Of a stretch of DNA of 64,000 nt, positions 16,650-25,354 are shown piece by piece. Position 1 is the first letter of the stretch; every line of letters begins with the position of its first letter. The position numbers and the translations under genes were made by a program. Source of the stretch: Yoonia maritima (GTDB taxonomy: Bacteria > Pseudomonadota > Alphaproteobacteria > Rhodobacterales > Rhodobacteraceae); assembly GCF_003003285.1 (NCBI RefSeq), contig NZ_PVTP01000006.1, positions 151,039 to 215,038 on the forward strand. Direction: 5' to 3'. The notes below the pieces were generated by a model. That model did no database searches. It worked only from the letters and a program-made list of their open reading frames with translations, and was not told the origin of the DNA.

Positions 16650-17768
16650 TTATGCAAGCAAGGCGCGCGCTTCATCCGGCGATAGTGCCGCCGGGCGTTC
16701 ACACGTCGTTGTCATTTCGACAAACCTACGTTCTTCACCTGCCTTAAGGATGCTGGTCATCACGTCCACCGCATGCACAGCGACGTCAATATTGCAGCGA
16801 TGTTCACGCCCTTCTGCAATCGCAGTCGCCATATCCGCCAGCCCCGCACAGCGATAGTTTGCGCGTTCGTCTTGGTTGGCCACGCTGAATGGATGTTCCC
16901 ACGGCTCAACGGTGCTGATTTCTTTGTCTTCGCCACTGATTTCGACGTCACCGCCAAAGAAGTTTGGATCAGGAAGGAAAATCGAACCGTTTTCACCGTA
17001 GATTTCCATGTGGTCATGACGATGCGCCCATACATCCCAGCTTGCGCCCAATGTCACAACAGCACCGTTTTCGAATTCAAGCAGCGCCTGAATGTTCGTC
17101 GGCGTTTCAACCGGGACTGTTTCGCCGAGCCGATCACCGTTACCGATGGTCCGTGTTGCAAAGGTTGCCGTGGCAAGCGCCGTGACCGACTTTACCGGCC
17201 CGATCAGCTGGATCAGGTTGGTGATGTAATACGGCCCCATGTCCAAAACCGGACCACCGCCCGGTTTAAAGAAAAAGTCCGGGTTCGGGTGCCATGCCTC
17301 CATGCCATGCCCCATCACATGGCATGTCCCACCAATGATGCGCCCGACCTTGCCAGCATCAATCTGTGCCCTCGCCAACTGATGTGCACCGCCAAGGAAC
17401 GTATCGGGGGCCGAACCAACGCGCAGACCTTTTGACGCCGCTAGATCGCGTAGCTGCTTGCCCTCGTCCAATGACAGCACAAGCGGCTTTTCAGAATAGG
17501 CATGTTTGCCTGCCTCAAGGATCTGTTTTGTGACCGCAAAATGCACGTCAGGGATGGTTAGGTTCACGACCACATCAATGTCATCTGCCTTTAGCAGATC
17601 ATCGACAGTTTCTGCACGTACGCCGAATTCTTCTGCACGTGCTTTGGCTGCGTCCATGTTGATGTCGGCCACGGCCTTCACGTCCAGCGACTTAAACAGT
17701 GGGGCCAGTTTGAGATATGAGGTTGAGATGTTGCCGCATCCGATGATGCCTACGCCAAGTTTAGTCAT
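16650..17768 (-). CDS. Gfo/Idh/MocA family NAD(P)-dependent oxidoreductase
   Basis: 372 residues. An N-terminal Rossmann domain has the glycine-rich GVGIIGCGNISTSYLKLAP, DIDVVVNLTIPDVH and the family EKPLVLSL motif. The lysine of EKP is the catalytic residue. A C-terminal alpha/beta substrate domain follows (MGPYYITNLIQLIGPV). These enzymes oxidise or reduce sugars, inositols or their derivatives. Being last in the mannoside operon, 9 bp after a TIM-barrel isomerase, it probably oxidises the sugar released by the beta-mannosidase. The isomerase/oxidoreductase pair is typical of pathways through keto-sugars. The exact substrate is open. Confidence 0.85.
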   Translation of the reverse strand: MTKLGVGIIGCGNISTSYLKLAPLFKSLDVKAVADINMDAAKARAEEFGVRAETVDDLLKADDIDVVVNLTIPDVHFAVTKQILEAGKHAYSEKPLVLSLDEGKQLRDLAASKGLRVGSAPDTFLGGAHQLARAQIDAGKVGRIIGGTCHVMGHGMEAWHPNPDFFFKPGGGPVLDMGPYYITNLIQLIGPVKSVTALATATFATRTIGNGDRLGETVPVETPTNIQALLEFENGAVVTLGASWDVWAHRHDHMEIYGENGSIFLPDPNFFGGDVEISGEDKEISTVEPWEHPFSVANQDERANYRCAGLADMATAIAEGREHRCNIDVAVHAVDVMTSILKAGEERRFVEMTTTCERPAALSPDEARALLA

Positions 17769-17777
17769 GGTAACCTC

Positions 17778-18524
17778 TTAGAATTTTTGGATGGTGGCCA
17801 AGCTGCGCCGTGCAAAGCGCGCGTGGTCTTTGGGATTGTCATGTTCGACGACGTAGTGATCAACGCCAGTTGCTTGCAGCGCAGCGTGAATCGGCGCCCA
17901 GTCCTGAACGCCATGGCCAACATCGGCCCAGCCATCTTCGTCAGCGTTTTCTCCTGCTGGCGCGATATCTTTGATATGTGCTGCGGTAATGCGGCCCGCG
18001 TATTTGTTGATCCATTCAACCGGGCTATGCCCAGCGCGCAGAACCCAGCCAAGATCAAGTTCAAGCATCAGATCGTCAGATGCCGCAGCAATCAGATCAA
18101 GCGGCAGATCACCTGTTTCTGTCGCAACAAATTCAAAGTCATGGTTGTGCCAGCCAAACACAAGCCCTGCGTCTTGAAACGGCTTGCCCGCTTCGGCCAA
18201 ACGCGCACCAAACGCAGCCCAACCAGCGGCATCCTTGGGGCGATCATCGGGCATAACAAATGGCACGATAACCTTGGTCGTACCTAAGTCCTTGGCAACC
18301 GCGATCATGTTCGCGGCGTCATCTTCGGCCATATCCAGCCCGATATGGGTACTGGTCATTTTCAGACCAGTCGCGTCCAAACCGGCCTTTAGACCGTCGA
18401 TATCACCAAATAGACCACCATAGCCTTCGACCTCTTTAAAGCCCGTTTCAGCAAGCATCGTAAGCGTATCACCCAGCGGCGGGAAATTCCGTGAGCAGAA
18501 GAGTTGATAAGAAATCTGTGTCAT
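17778..18524 (-). CDS. Sugar phosphate isomerase/epimerase (xylose isomerase-like TIM barrel)
   Basis: 248 residues of the AP-endonuclease-2 / xylose-isomerase-like TIM-barrel family. Visible metal and barrel motifs include EVEGYGG, MTSTHIGLDMAE, GWHNHDFEF, LELDLGWVLRAG, HIKDIAP and VEHDNP; the E, H and D in these would hold a divalent metal. Family members isomerise or epimerise sugars or dehydrate inositols. It lies 14 bp after the beta-mannosidase gene and 9 bp before the oxidoreductase, so it belongs to the same catabolic unit. Confidence 0.85.
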   Translation of the reverse strand: MTQISYQLFCSRNFPPLGDTLTMLAETGFKEVEGYGGLFGDIDGLKAGLDATGLKMTSTHIGLDMAEDDAANMIAVAKDLGTTKVIVPFVMPDDRPKDAAGWAAFGARLAEAGKPFQDAGLVFGWHNHDFEFVATETGDLPLDLIAAASDDLMLELDLGWVLRAGHSPVEWINKYAGRITAAHIKDIAPAGENADEDGWADVGHGVQDWAPIHAALQATGVDHYVVEHDNPKDHARFARRSLATIQKF

Positions 18525-18538
18525 CTTGAGTTCCTTGT

Positions 18539-20911
18539 TTAGGCGTAGGTCGCGCTATGCAGGTCGCGTAGCGTGAAATTTGGTTTGTCATCTGGGTTGC
18601 TTGGCGTGAACTCCACGACCTTGGTCTGCCCCGGCAACAACGTGAAAGCGTTGTCATCACAGCGCCCTTGCACGTCCGCCTCGACCGCGACGAACAGCGC
18701 GAGGGTATCCGCAGTGATCGTGATCATATTCCCATCCACGCTGTACAGCAGGTTGGCCGCAGGCAGATCATAGTCCTTGTAGGGTTTAGGCGCGAAGGTA
18801 TCGCTGCCCTTGGTGCCGTCCGATACTTCCCATTCATAGTGCAGCATTTCGTCTGCACGCAGATCGCTGGCCGACACGGTCAGGACATCGACAGCGTTTT
18901 CTGCAACCGATGCGCCACCTGCGCCCAGTTCACGCAAAGCCCCGGTCATATCAACGGCGTAGACTGTCACGGTCACATCGCAGGCCTCTGGCATGTCGTT
19001 GATCGCACGCAGTACGAATTCCCCCTCCTGCGGTACTGCCGTCACCAGAACAGGCGCATAGAAGTCGCGCGCCATGTGGTGAAGCAGCTTCCAATCGCCG
19101 CCATGGTCCAACGACGCCCAAGAACAGACTGGCCATGTGTCGTTTAGCTGCCAGATTAGTGTCCCCATGCAGCGCGGTTTCAGGCTACGCCAATGTGTGA
19201 CGGCAGTCTTAATCGCCAGTCCCTGCTGGACTTGGGACATATAGACAAAGTCGTCAAAGTTCTTCGGCCAACGGAAGTAGCGGAACATCGTTTCCGCAAT
19301 ACGCGCATTGCCGCCTTCATTCTTTTGATGGCTTTCCAAGACGGGTGCCGCGATGTTCTGGTCCGCCTCACCCGCGAACTTGCGCACAGCGTTCATTGAA
19401 GGATAGCTTTGGAAACCGAATTCGGAACAGAAGCGCGGGCTTACATCCCTGTAATGTTCAAAATCGCGCCCTTCGTGCCAAACCGACCAGAAATGCATGT
19501 CGCCTGATCCATCATCGTGCCAAGCATCGCCAAAGTTCATTGGCCCCGGCGAAGGCGATGACGGCCACCATATTGCCGTTGGATCAGTTTCCAAAAGTTG
19601 TGTTTCGATGGCCCTGTTCAAGCGGTCGTAGTTCACCAAATACCGATCACGGTCGTTTATGCTGCAGTCATACCAACCCAGCGCCCCGATGAGTTCATTG
19701 TCACCACACCAGACTGCAATGCAGGCGTGATGATGTATCCGAGCGACATTGTCTCTGATCTCGGCGCGGACCTCATCCAGATAGTCGTTATCGGATGGGT
19801 ATAGATTGCAGGCGAACATAAAGTCCTGCCAAACCAGCAAGCCCAATTCATCGCAGGTTTCATAGAACGAAGTCGGCTCATACCGACCGCCGCCCCAAAT
19901 ACGGACCATGTTCATATTCGCATCGACTGCCGACTGCAGCAAGTCGCGCGTTTTTTCCTCGGTAATCCGGCCGGGCAATGCGTCAGCCGGAATCCAGTTG
20001 GCACCTTTGCAGAACATGTCGCGACCGTTGATGCGGAACTTAAATCCCAGCCCAGCCTCGTCTGGTTCAGTTACCAGCTCCATCTTGCGTAGCCCGATCC
20101 GACGGCGTGCAGTGGCAGCGCCAGCTGTCACGGTCAGATCGTATAGCGGTTGGTCGCCCTGATCGGCGGGCCACCACAGATTTGGATCTTCGATCTGGAC
20201 CGTCAACGTGCAACTGCCATTTTCGGCGACACCTGTCACAGTTTGCCCGGAAATCGTGGCCGACACGTCGCCAGTATAATTTGCCGTATGAACGGTCACA
20301 CCGAGCATGACCGCGCCATCAGCGTGTTCTTGGGTAATCGCCAACCGGTCAATTCGCGAGGTTTGCGATGGCTCAATCGCCATAGTGCCGTATATGCCGA
20401 ATGGCGCTAGCGCGATGTTCCAATCCCAACCGAAATCACAGGCTGGTTTGCGCAGCATATTCCCATCCGGAATTGGGCAGTTCTTACTGATGGGCAGCGG
20501 AAAAGGATGCGCAGCCTGCTTTTGCCCACCCGCCACAACTGGCGAATGGAACGTGATGCTGATCGTGTTTGTCCCTACCCTTGCGACCTCAGACAATGGA
20601 ACGCGATAGGTACGAAACGCGTTCTCTGCCTCTAGCACGACTTGATCGTTGACGCTGACCGTCACAACAGTGTCGACCTCGGACAGCACCAAATCTATAT
20701 CGATTTCGGTAACGTCGAAATTTCGCGTGACCGTCCAGTCGCGCTCGCAAATCCAACGCAGGTCATATTCGTTACGCCCCCAATACGGATCAACAATGAG
20801 CCCTGCCTCATGCAGCGCGGTGATCCCATCGGTGGGCAGATGCATTGCACAGGTGTAATCGCCGCTGTCATCCGACAGCGACCATTCACCAGCCAAGTTT
20901 AGATGTGTCAC
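18539..20911 (-). CDS. Glycoside hydrolase family 2 beta-mannosidase
   Basis: 790 residues with no signal peptide, so it acts in the cytoplasm on imported oligosaccharides. The N-terminal jelly roll has the beta-mannosidase-type DPYWGRNEYDLRWICERDW. A beta sandwich and the catalytic TIM barrel follow. The acid/base Glu406 sits in AVWCGDNELIG and the nucleophile Glu497 in CSEFGFQSYPS. IWGGGRYEPTSFYETCDELG and WQDFMFACNLYP are also characteristic. It removes beta-mannose from the non-reducing end of short mannosides. Its ATG overlaps the stop of the ATPase gene by 4 bp, tying hydrolysis to uptake. Confidence 0.92.
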   Translation of the reverse strand: MTHLNLAGEWSLSDDSGDYTCAMHLPTDGITALHEAGLIVDPYWGRNEYDLRWICERDWTVTRNFDVTEIDIDLVLSEVDTVVTVSVNDQVVLEAENAFRTYRVPLSEVARVGTNTISITFHSPVVAGGQKQAAHPFPLPISKNCPIPDGNMLRKPACDFGWDWNIALAPFGIYGTMAIEPSQTSRIDRLAITQEHADGAVMLGVTVHTANYTGDVSATISGQTVTGVAENGSCTLTVQIEDPNLWWPADQGDQPLYDLTVTAGAATARRRIGLRKMELVTEPDEAGLGFKFRINGRDMFCKGANWIPADALPGRITEEKTRDLLQSAVDANMNMVRIWGGGRYEPTSFYETCDELGLLVWQDFMFACNLYPSDNDYLDEVRAEIRDNVARIHHHACIAVWCGDNELIGALGWYDCSINDRDRYLVNYDRLNRAIETQLLETDPTAIWWPSSPSPGPMNFGDAWHDDGSGDMHFWSVWHEGRDFEHYRDVSPRFCSEFGFQSYPSMNAVRKFAGEADQNIAAPVLESHQKNEGGNARIAETMFRYFRWPKNFDDFVYMSQVQQGLAIKTAVTHWRSLKPRCMGTLIWQLNDTWPVCSWASLDHGGDWKLLHHMARDFYAPVLVTAVPQEGEFVLRAINDMPEACDVTVTVYAVDMTGALRELGAGGASVAENAVDVLTVSASDLRADEMLHYEWEVSDGTKGSDTFAPKPYKDYDLPAANLLYSVDGNMITITADTLALFVAVEADVQGRCDDNAFTLLPGQTKVVEFTPSNPDDKPNFTLRDLHSATYA

Positions 20912-21987
20912 AGACGATCCTCGGTTGATTTATCAAAGAGCGACGCGCGTGATGGGTCGATCCCGATAGAGATTTTTTCGCCGTCACGAACGCGTGCCTG
21001 ACCATCCATCCGAATACGGAAACTGTGCTTGCCCAGTTTCGCGTAAACAAGCGTGTCAGAACCCATCGGTTCCACCAGATCAACGTCGACTTCAAATTGC
21101 AGTGGCGCGTTGCGAACCAATTCACCCGTCACAACATGTTCTGGACGGATACCGATGATCGCTGGTCGGTCAGCCGTCTGCGGCGCACCAAATTCATAGC
21201 CATTCATCGGCATAACCATATCGTCGACTTTGAATTCTCCAGCCTCAAGCCGGCCTTCCAAGAAGTTCATCGACGGGCTGCCGATAAAATCCGCCACATA
21301 CAGGTTGCGCGGTTGGTTATAGATCTCATCCGGGCTGCCAAGCTGCATGATCTTGCCGCCCTTCATGACGGCAATACGGTCGGCCAGCGTCATGGCTTCG
21401 ACCTGATCGTGGGTCACGTAGATCATAGTGTTCTGCAGTTGGTTATGCAGGCGCTTTAGCTCGACCCGCAGGTCAACGCGCAGTTTGGCATCAAGGTTCG
21501 ACAAAGGTTCATCGAACAAGAACACATCAACATCGCGGACAAGCGCACGACCAATGGCAACACGCTGCCGCTGACCACCAGACAATGCGCCCGGCTTGCG
21601 ATCAAGCAACGGCTCAATCTGCAAGATTTCAGCCGCCCGCGCGACCCGCTTTTCGATCTCGTCCTTTGGGACCTTTGCGTTTTTCAGACCGAACGAGAGG
21701 TTCCCTTTCACGCTCATCTGCGGATAAAGCGCGTAGGATTGGAACACCATGCCGATGCCCCGCTCTGACGGCTCTGCCCAAGTGACGTTCTTGCCTTTGA
21801 TGAAAATCTGCCCGTCGGTGACTTCTAGCAAGCCAGCGATGCAATTCAGCAGCGTTGACTTACCACATCCGGATGAACCCAGCAGCACAAGGAATTCCCC
21901 TTCGCCGATGTCTAGGTTCAGGTTTTGCAGCACCTTTACGGCGCCAAATGACAGGTCGAGGTTTTTGATTTCTACAGAGTTAGTCAT
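20908..21987 (-). CDS. Sugar ABC transporter ATPase (UgpC/MalK type)
   Basis: 359 residues. The nucleotide-binding domain has Walker A GSSGCGKSTLL, signature LSGGQRQRVAIGRALV, Walker B VFLFDEPLSNLDAKLR and the switch histidine in YVTHDQ. A C-terminal TOBE/MalK-like regulatory region follows (GIRPEHV ... RVRDGEKISIGIDPS). This energises the two permeases encoded 6 bp upstream. Such ATPases are often shared among several sugar importers. Confidence 0.93.
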   Translation of the reverse strand: MTNSVEIKNLDLSFGAVKVLQNLNLDIGEGEFLVLLGSSGCGKSTLLNCIAGLLEVTDGQIFIKGKNVTWAEPSERGIGMVFQSYALYPQMSVKGNLSFGLKNAKVPKDEIEKRVARAAEILQIEPLLDRKPGALSGGQRQRVAIGRALVRDVDVFLFDEPLSNLDAKLRVDLRVELKRLHNQLQNTMIYVTHDQVEAMTLADRIAVMKGGKIMQLGSPDEIYNQPRNLYVADFIGSPSMNFLEGRLEAGEFKVDDMVMPMNGYEFGAPQTADRPAIIGIRPEHVVTGELVRNAPLQFEVDVDLVEPMGSDTLVYAKLGKHSFRIRMDGQARVRDGEKISIGIDPSRASLFDKSTEDRL

Positions 21988-21993
21988 GTTTTA

Positions 21994-22908
21994 TCAGCCT
22001 TTGACAGCGCCGGCAGCGATGCCGCGTACGAAAAGTTTGCCAGAGGCAAAGTAAATGACGAGAGGAACAAGTCCGGTCAGCAACGTGGCTGCCATGTTCA
22101 CATTGTATTCCTTCACGCCCTGCACAGAGTTCACGATATTGTTCAGCTGTACGGTCATTGGATACCGATCAGGCGAAGAAATATACGTCACGCCGAACAA
22201 GAAGTCGTTCCAGATACCTGTCACCTGAATGATCAAGGACACGACAAAGATCGGTAGCGACATGGGCAACATGATCCGAAAGAAGATCGCCCAAAAACCA
22301 GCACCATCAACGCGTGCAGCTTTGAATAACTCTTCGGGGATCGATGCAAAGTAGTTCCGAAACAGCAACGTGTTAATCGGCATCCCAAAGGCCACGTGAA
22401 CAAGAACCAGCCCAGTCAGTGACCCGTAAAGACCCGCTTCGCGCAGTAGGATAACGATTGGGTACAGCATGATTTGGTACGGAATGAATGCGCCAATCAT
22501 AAGGATGCCAAAGAATACTTCTGACCCTTTGAATTTCCACATCGATAATGCGTAGCCGTTCACGCTTGCCACTGCGACTGAAATAATCAGCGACGGGATC
22601 AGAATACGAACAGAGTTCCAGAACCCGCGCGACAACCCATCACAGTTGATCCCGGTACAGGCTTGCGCCCATGCCTTAACCCACGGTTCAAAGGTAATTT
22701 CCATTGGTGGGGCAAAGATGTTGCCCATCTGAATTTCTGGCAACCCCTTAAGTGAGGTCACTATCATCACATAAAGCGGTAGTGCGTAGTAAAGTGCGAC
22801 AACGATCAACGTGCCGTAGATCATAATGTTAGTGCGGTTAAAGGCGCGCTTGGGTTTCGGTCCGCGCGGCCCTGTCATTGCAGCGGTCATTGTTCCTGAA
22901 TCAGCCAC
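21994..22908 (-). CDS. Carbohydrate ABC transporter permease (MalG type)
   Basis: 304 residues with six predicted membrane helices. The cytoplasmic coupling motif of the family appears as ELFKAARVDGAGFWAIFFRIMLP (EAA loop). A GTG start is preferred: it lies nine bases after GGAGG and overlaps the end of the upstream permease by 8 bp. An ATG seven codons earlier precedes that ribosome site. It forms the membrane channel with the preceding permease. Confidence 0.92.
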   Translation of the reverse strand: MADSGTMTAAMTGPRGPKPKRAFNRTNIMIYGTLIVVALYYALPLYVMIVTSLKGLPEIQMGNIFAPPMEITFEPWVKAWAQACTGINCDGLSRGFWNSVRILIPSLIISVAVASVNGYALSMWKFKGSEVFFGILMIGAFIPYQIMLYPIVILLREAGLYGSLTGLVLVHVAFGMPINTLLFRNYFASIPEELFKAARVDGAGFWAIFFRIMLPMSLPIFVVSLIIQVTGIWNDFLFGVTYISSPDRYPMTVQLNNIVNSVQGVKEYNVNMAATLLTGLVPLVIYFASGKLFVRGIAAGAVKG

Positions 22909-23839
22909 GCTTCTTTCCTCCAAATTCAAGAATTGCCCAAGGGACCAGAATGATCACAACAGTGACCAGCATCATGGTCGAAGCAGCAAAGCCCTGCCCA
23001 AGATTTTGACCACCAAACATGGATGTCATCACGTACATCGCAGGCACCTGCGAACTAATCCCCGGCCCACCAGAGGTCTGGGCAACCACAAGATCATAAA
23101 GTTTCACAATGCCGGATCCGATCAGAACCAGCGACGTCACAAATACAGGACGCATCATGGGGATTATGACCCGGATATAAGTTTTTACGGTGCCGATCCC
23201 ATCAACGCGGGCGGCCTTCCAAATGTCTTCGTCAATGCCGCGCAGTCCCGCGAGCATGATGCACATGATCAAACCCGTACCTTGCCACAGTCCCGCGATT
23301 AGCAATCCGAACATAACAATTTTTGAATTGTTCATTGGGTCGAAAGCAAAGCTTTCCCAACCCATCCCGCGGACGACATTTTGTAAACCTAGCTGCGGGT
23401 TCAAAATCCACTGCCACACAAGACCCGTTACGATGAACGACAACGCAAAAGGATAAAGAAAAATGGTACGAAGCATGCCTTCGCCGCGAACCTTGCGGTC
23501 AAGTAACGCCGCAAGCGTAAACCCAATGACAAGCGTCAAGATCAAAGAGCAGATACCGTAGACGGCTAAGTTCTCGATCGACACCATCCATTTGCGGCTA
23601 CTCCAAAGACGTTCGTATTGGTCCAAACCAACCCATTTCAGGCGCGGTAGAAGACCGGAACTGGTGAAGGAATAGACAATCGTCCAAACCGTGCCGCCAA
23701 CGAAAATGACGAGTGCGGTGAACACCATCGGCAAAGACGCGATCTTTGACGACAAGTTCTTAAAAATGCGTGTGGGTTTTCGGGCTGGGGTGCCCTGCCC
23801 TACTTGCGCAGTGACATCTGAGGCATCGGAAAGCGCCAT
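22901..23839 (-). CDS. Sugar ABC transporter permease (MalF type)
   Basis: 312 residues, six predicted membrane helices after a 38-residue cytoplasmic N-terminus. The EAA loop is DIWKAARVDGIGTVKTYIRVIIP. Conserved family features include LYPFALSFIVTGLVWQWI and NPQLGLQN. GGGAGGAA is well placed before the ATG. An intercistronic hairpin separates it from the solute-binding protein gene. Confidence 0.92.
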   Translation of the reverse strand: MALSDASDVTAQVGQGTPARKPTRIFKNLSSKIASLPMVFTALVIFVGGTVWTIVYSFTSSGLLPRLKWVGLDQYERLWSSRKWMVSIENLAVYGICSLILTLVIGFTLAALLDRKVRGEGMLRTIFLYPFALSFIVTGLVWQWILNPQLGLQNVVRGMGWESFAFDPMNNSKIVMFGLLIAGLWQGTGLIMCIMLAGLRGIDEDIWKAARVDGIGTVKTYIRVIIPMMRPVFVTSLVLIGSGIVKLYDLVVAQTSGGPGISSQVPAMYVMTSMFGGQNLGQGFAASTMMLVTVVIILVPWAILEFGGKKRG

Positions 23840-23871
23840 TTATTCCTCCCTGAGTGATAGCTACACCGCGA

Positions 23872-23899
23872 CATAGGCCCCCGAAAAGGAGGGCCTATG
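23872..23899 (-). terminator. Intercistronic hairpin after the solute-binding protein gene
   Basis: A perfect 9-bp stem (CATAGGCCC with GGGCCTATG, ten-base loop) lies 22 bp after the binding-protein stop and 33 bp before the permease start. Such hairpins commonly protect or partly end the upstream message so that the binding protein is made in excess. Confidence 0.65.
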
Positions 23900-23920
23900 C
23901 ACGTTTAGCATGTTACGAAA

Positions 23921-25150
23921 TTAGTCAGCGTCGGCGATAATATCGGCGTACGCGGACTGAACTTCTGCAGCAGTCATGGAAGGTGTGTTCCAGAACTCTG
24001 TCATCAGGTCGTTAAGCTGTGTCACCGTGTCAGGTGACAGCAGTGTTTCACCAGCAGGCAATGTTGCGCCAGCGGCAAGAAGGTCGAGACCTTTTTGTGT
24101 ACATTCGTTCACAGTTGTCAGGTCAACATCACCACGTACAGGCAGCGAACCCTTGGCAGAGTTGAATGACACTTGAACAGGTGGAGACAGTAGCAATGCT
24201 GCCAGTTCTTTTTGACCTGCTGTGATTTCAGCATCATCTACAACTGGGAAGTAGAACGCATCACCACCCGTTTGCAGAACGCCAACTTCACCCAAACCGG
24301 GTAGGCAAGAATAGTCTTCACCAGCGACTTCACCAGCCAAAGCAAATTCACCCTGTGCCCAGTCACCCATGATTTGCGCACCAGCAGTGTCGTTGATCAC
24401 TGCAGCGGTCGCTTGGTTCCAGTCTTGAACGTTTAGACCTTCGGACAGTGAACGCGCCGCACCGAATGCTTCGAATACACGCGTATATTCATCGCTCATC
24501 ACCGCATCGACGCTTTTGTCGCGGTTCACGGCAAGCCATGCTTCGGTACCGGCCAACGCAACCGAGATCACGCCGAACGCACCGTTTTGCTGCCAAGACT
24601 GGCCGCCCATCGCAAGCGGTGTAATACCTGCATCTTGAAGCGCACCAGCGGACTCTGAAAATTCGGTCCAGTTCGTTGGAACCGGCAGACCGGCCTTTTC
24701 ATATGCGCCGTTTGACAACCACATCCACTGCCAAGAGTGAATATTAACTGGCGCGCAGTAAATGCGACCGTCAACAGTACATGCGTCCAAAAGGTTTGGT
24801 GGGTTCACGATGTCGGCCCAGCCTTCGGCTTCGGCGACATCTGTTAGGTCCAAAAGAAGACCTGCTTCGATCAATTCTTCAGCCTGACGACCGTGATTGA
24901 ATTGGAACGCTGCGGGGGGATCGCCACCGATGATCCGGCTGACCATGATTGGACGTGCAGTATCACCTCCGCCGGCAATCGCGCCATCAATCCATTTATT
25001 TCCGGATGCATCCCATGCTTCGGCAAATTTGCCTACAGCTGCCGCTTCTCCGCCGGATGTCCACCAGTGCATAACCTCTAGTTCGACCGCTGACGCGGAA
25101 GATGCACTGACGATAGCGGAGAACGCCATCAATTTGGTTGTCAGTTTCAC
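23921..25150 (-). CDS. Extracellular sugar-binding protein of the mannoside ABC transporter
   Basis: 409 residues with a signal peptide (about 1-21, ending SASA). The mature protein begins VELEVMHWWTSGGEAAAVGKF, typical of family 1 carbohydrate-binding proteins. It continues with VNIHSWQWMWLSNGAYEKAGL and IMGDWAQGEFA. It captures a sugar or short oligosaccharide in the periplasm and delivers it to the permeases. As first gene of the operon it is the best place for control, and two operator-like palindromes lie just upstream. Confidence 0.92.
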   Translation of the reverse strand: MKLTTKLMAFSAIVSASSASAVELEVMHWWTSGGEAAAVGKFAEAWDASGNKWIDGAIAGGGDTARPIMVSRIIGGDPPAAFQFNHGRQAEELIEAGLLLDLTDVAEAEGWADIVNPPNLLDACTVDGRIYCAPVNIHSWQWMWLSNGAYEKAGLPVPTNWTEFSESAGALQDAGITPLAMGGQSWQQNGAFGVISVALAGTEAWLAVNRDKSVDAVMSDEYTRVFEAFGAARSLSEGLNVQDWNQATAAVINDTAGAQIMGDWAQGEFALAGEVAGEDYSCLPGLGEVGVLQTGGDAFYFPVVDDAEITAGQKELAALLLSPPVQVSFNSAKGSLPVRGDVDLTTVNECTQKGLDLLAAGATLPAGETLLSPDTVTQLNDLMTEFWNTPSMTAAEVQSAYADIIADAD

Positions 25151-25167
25151 GATTCTCTCCTCCCTGG

Positions 25168-25204
25168 TTCTAAATCGTTGTAGAAAAGCTATATCGATTT
25201 AGAT
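25168..25204 (-). promoter_or_regulatory. Two LacI-type operator-like palindromes
   Basis: TTCTAAATCGTTGTAGAA (25168-25185) and AGCTATATCGATTTAGAT (25187-25204) are 18-bp imperfect palindromes, each with 14 of 18 positions symmetric and a central CG, the usual LacI-family layout. Their centres are 19 bp apart. They lie 18-54 bp upstream of the binding-protein ATG, beside the gene for a LacI-type regulator. Confidence 0.6.
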
Positions 25205-25215
25205 TGACCTAGCAA
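25188..25215 (-). promoter_or_regulatory. Candidate promoter of the mannoside operon
   Basis: On the minus strand TTGCTA (25215-25210) and TATAGC (25193-25188) are spaced by 16 bases. The -10 box falls inside the second operator, so bound repressor would block it. Both boxes are imperfect. Confidence 0.35.
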
Positions 25216-25354
25216 GTAAAATTAAGTCAGAGTTATATTTAGACGCGAACACCCGAACCAAAGCGTTGTTATTGAATGGTTTTTAGGATTATACGGGTGG
25301 CTGCGGGGGTGAATTCCCGTGGAAATTCAATCGCGCAAGGGAGGAATTCACGCC

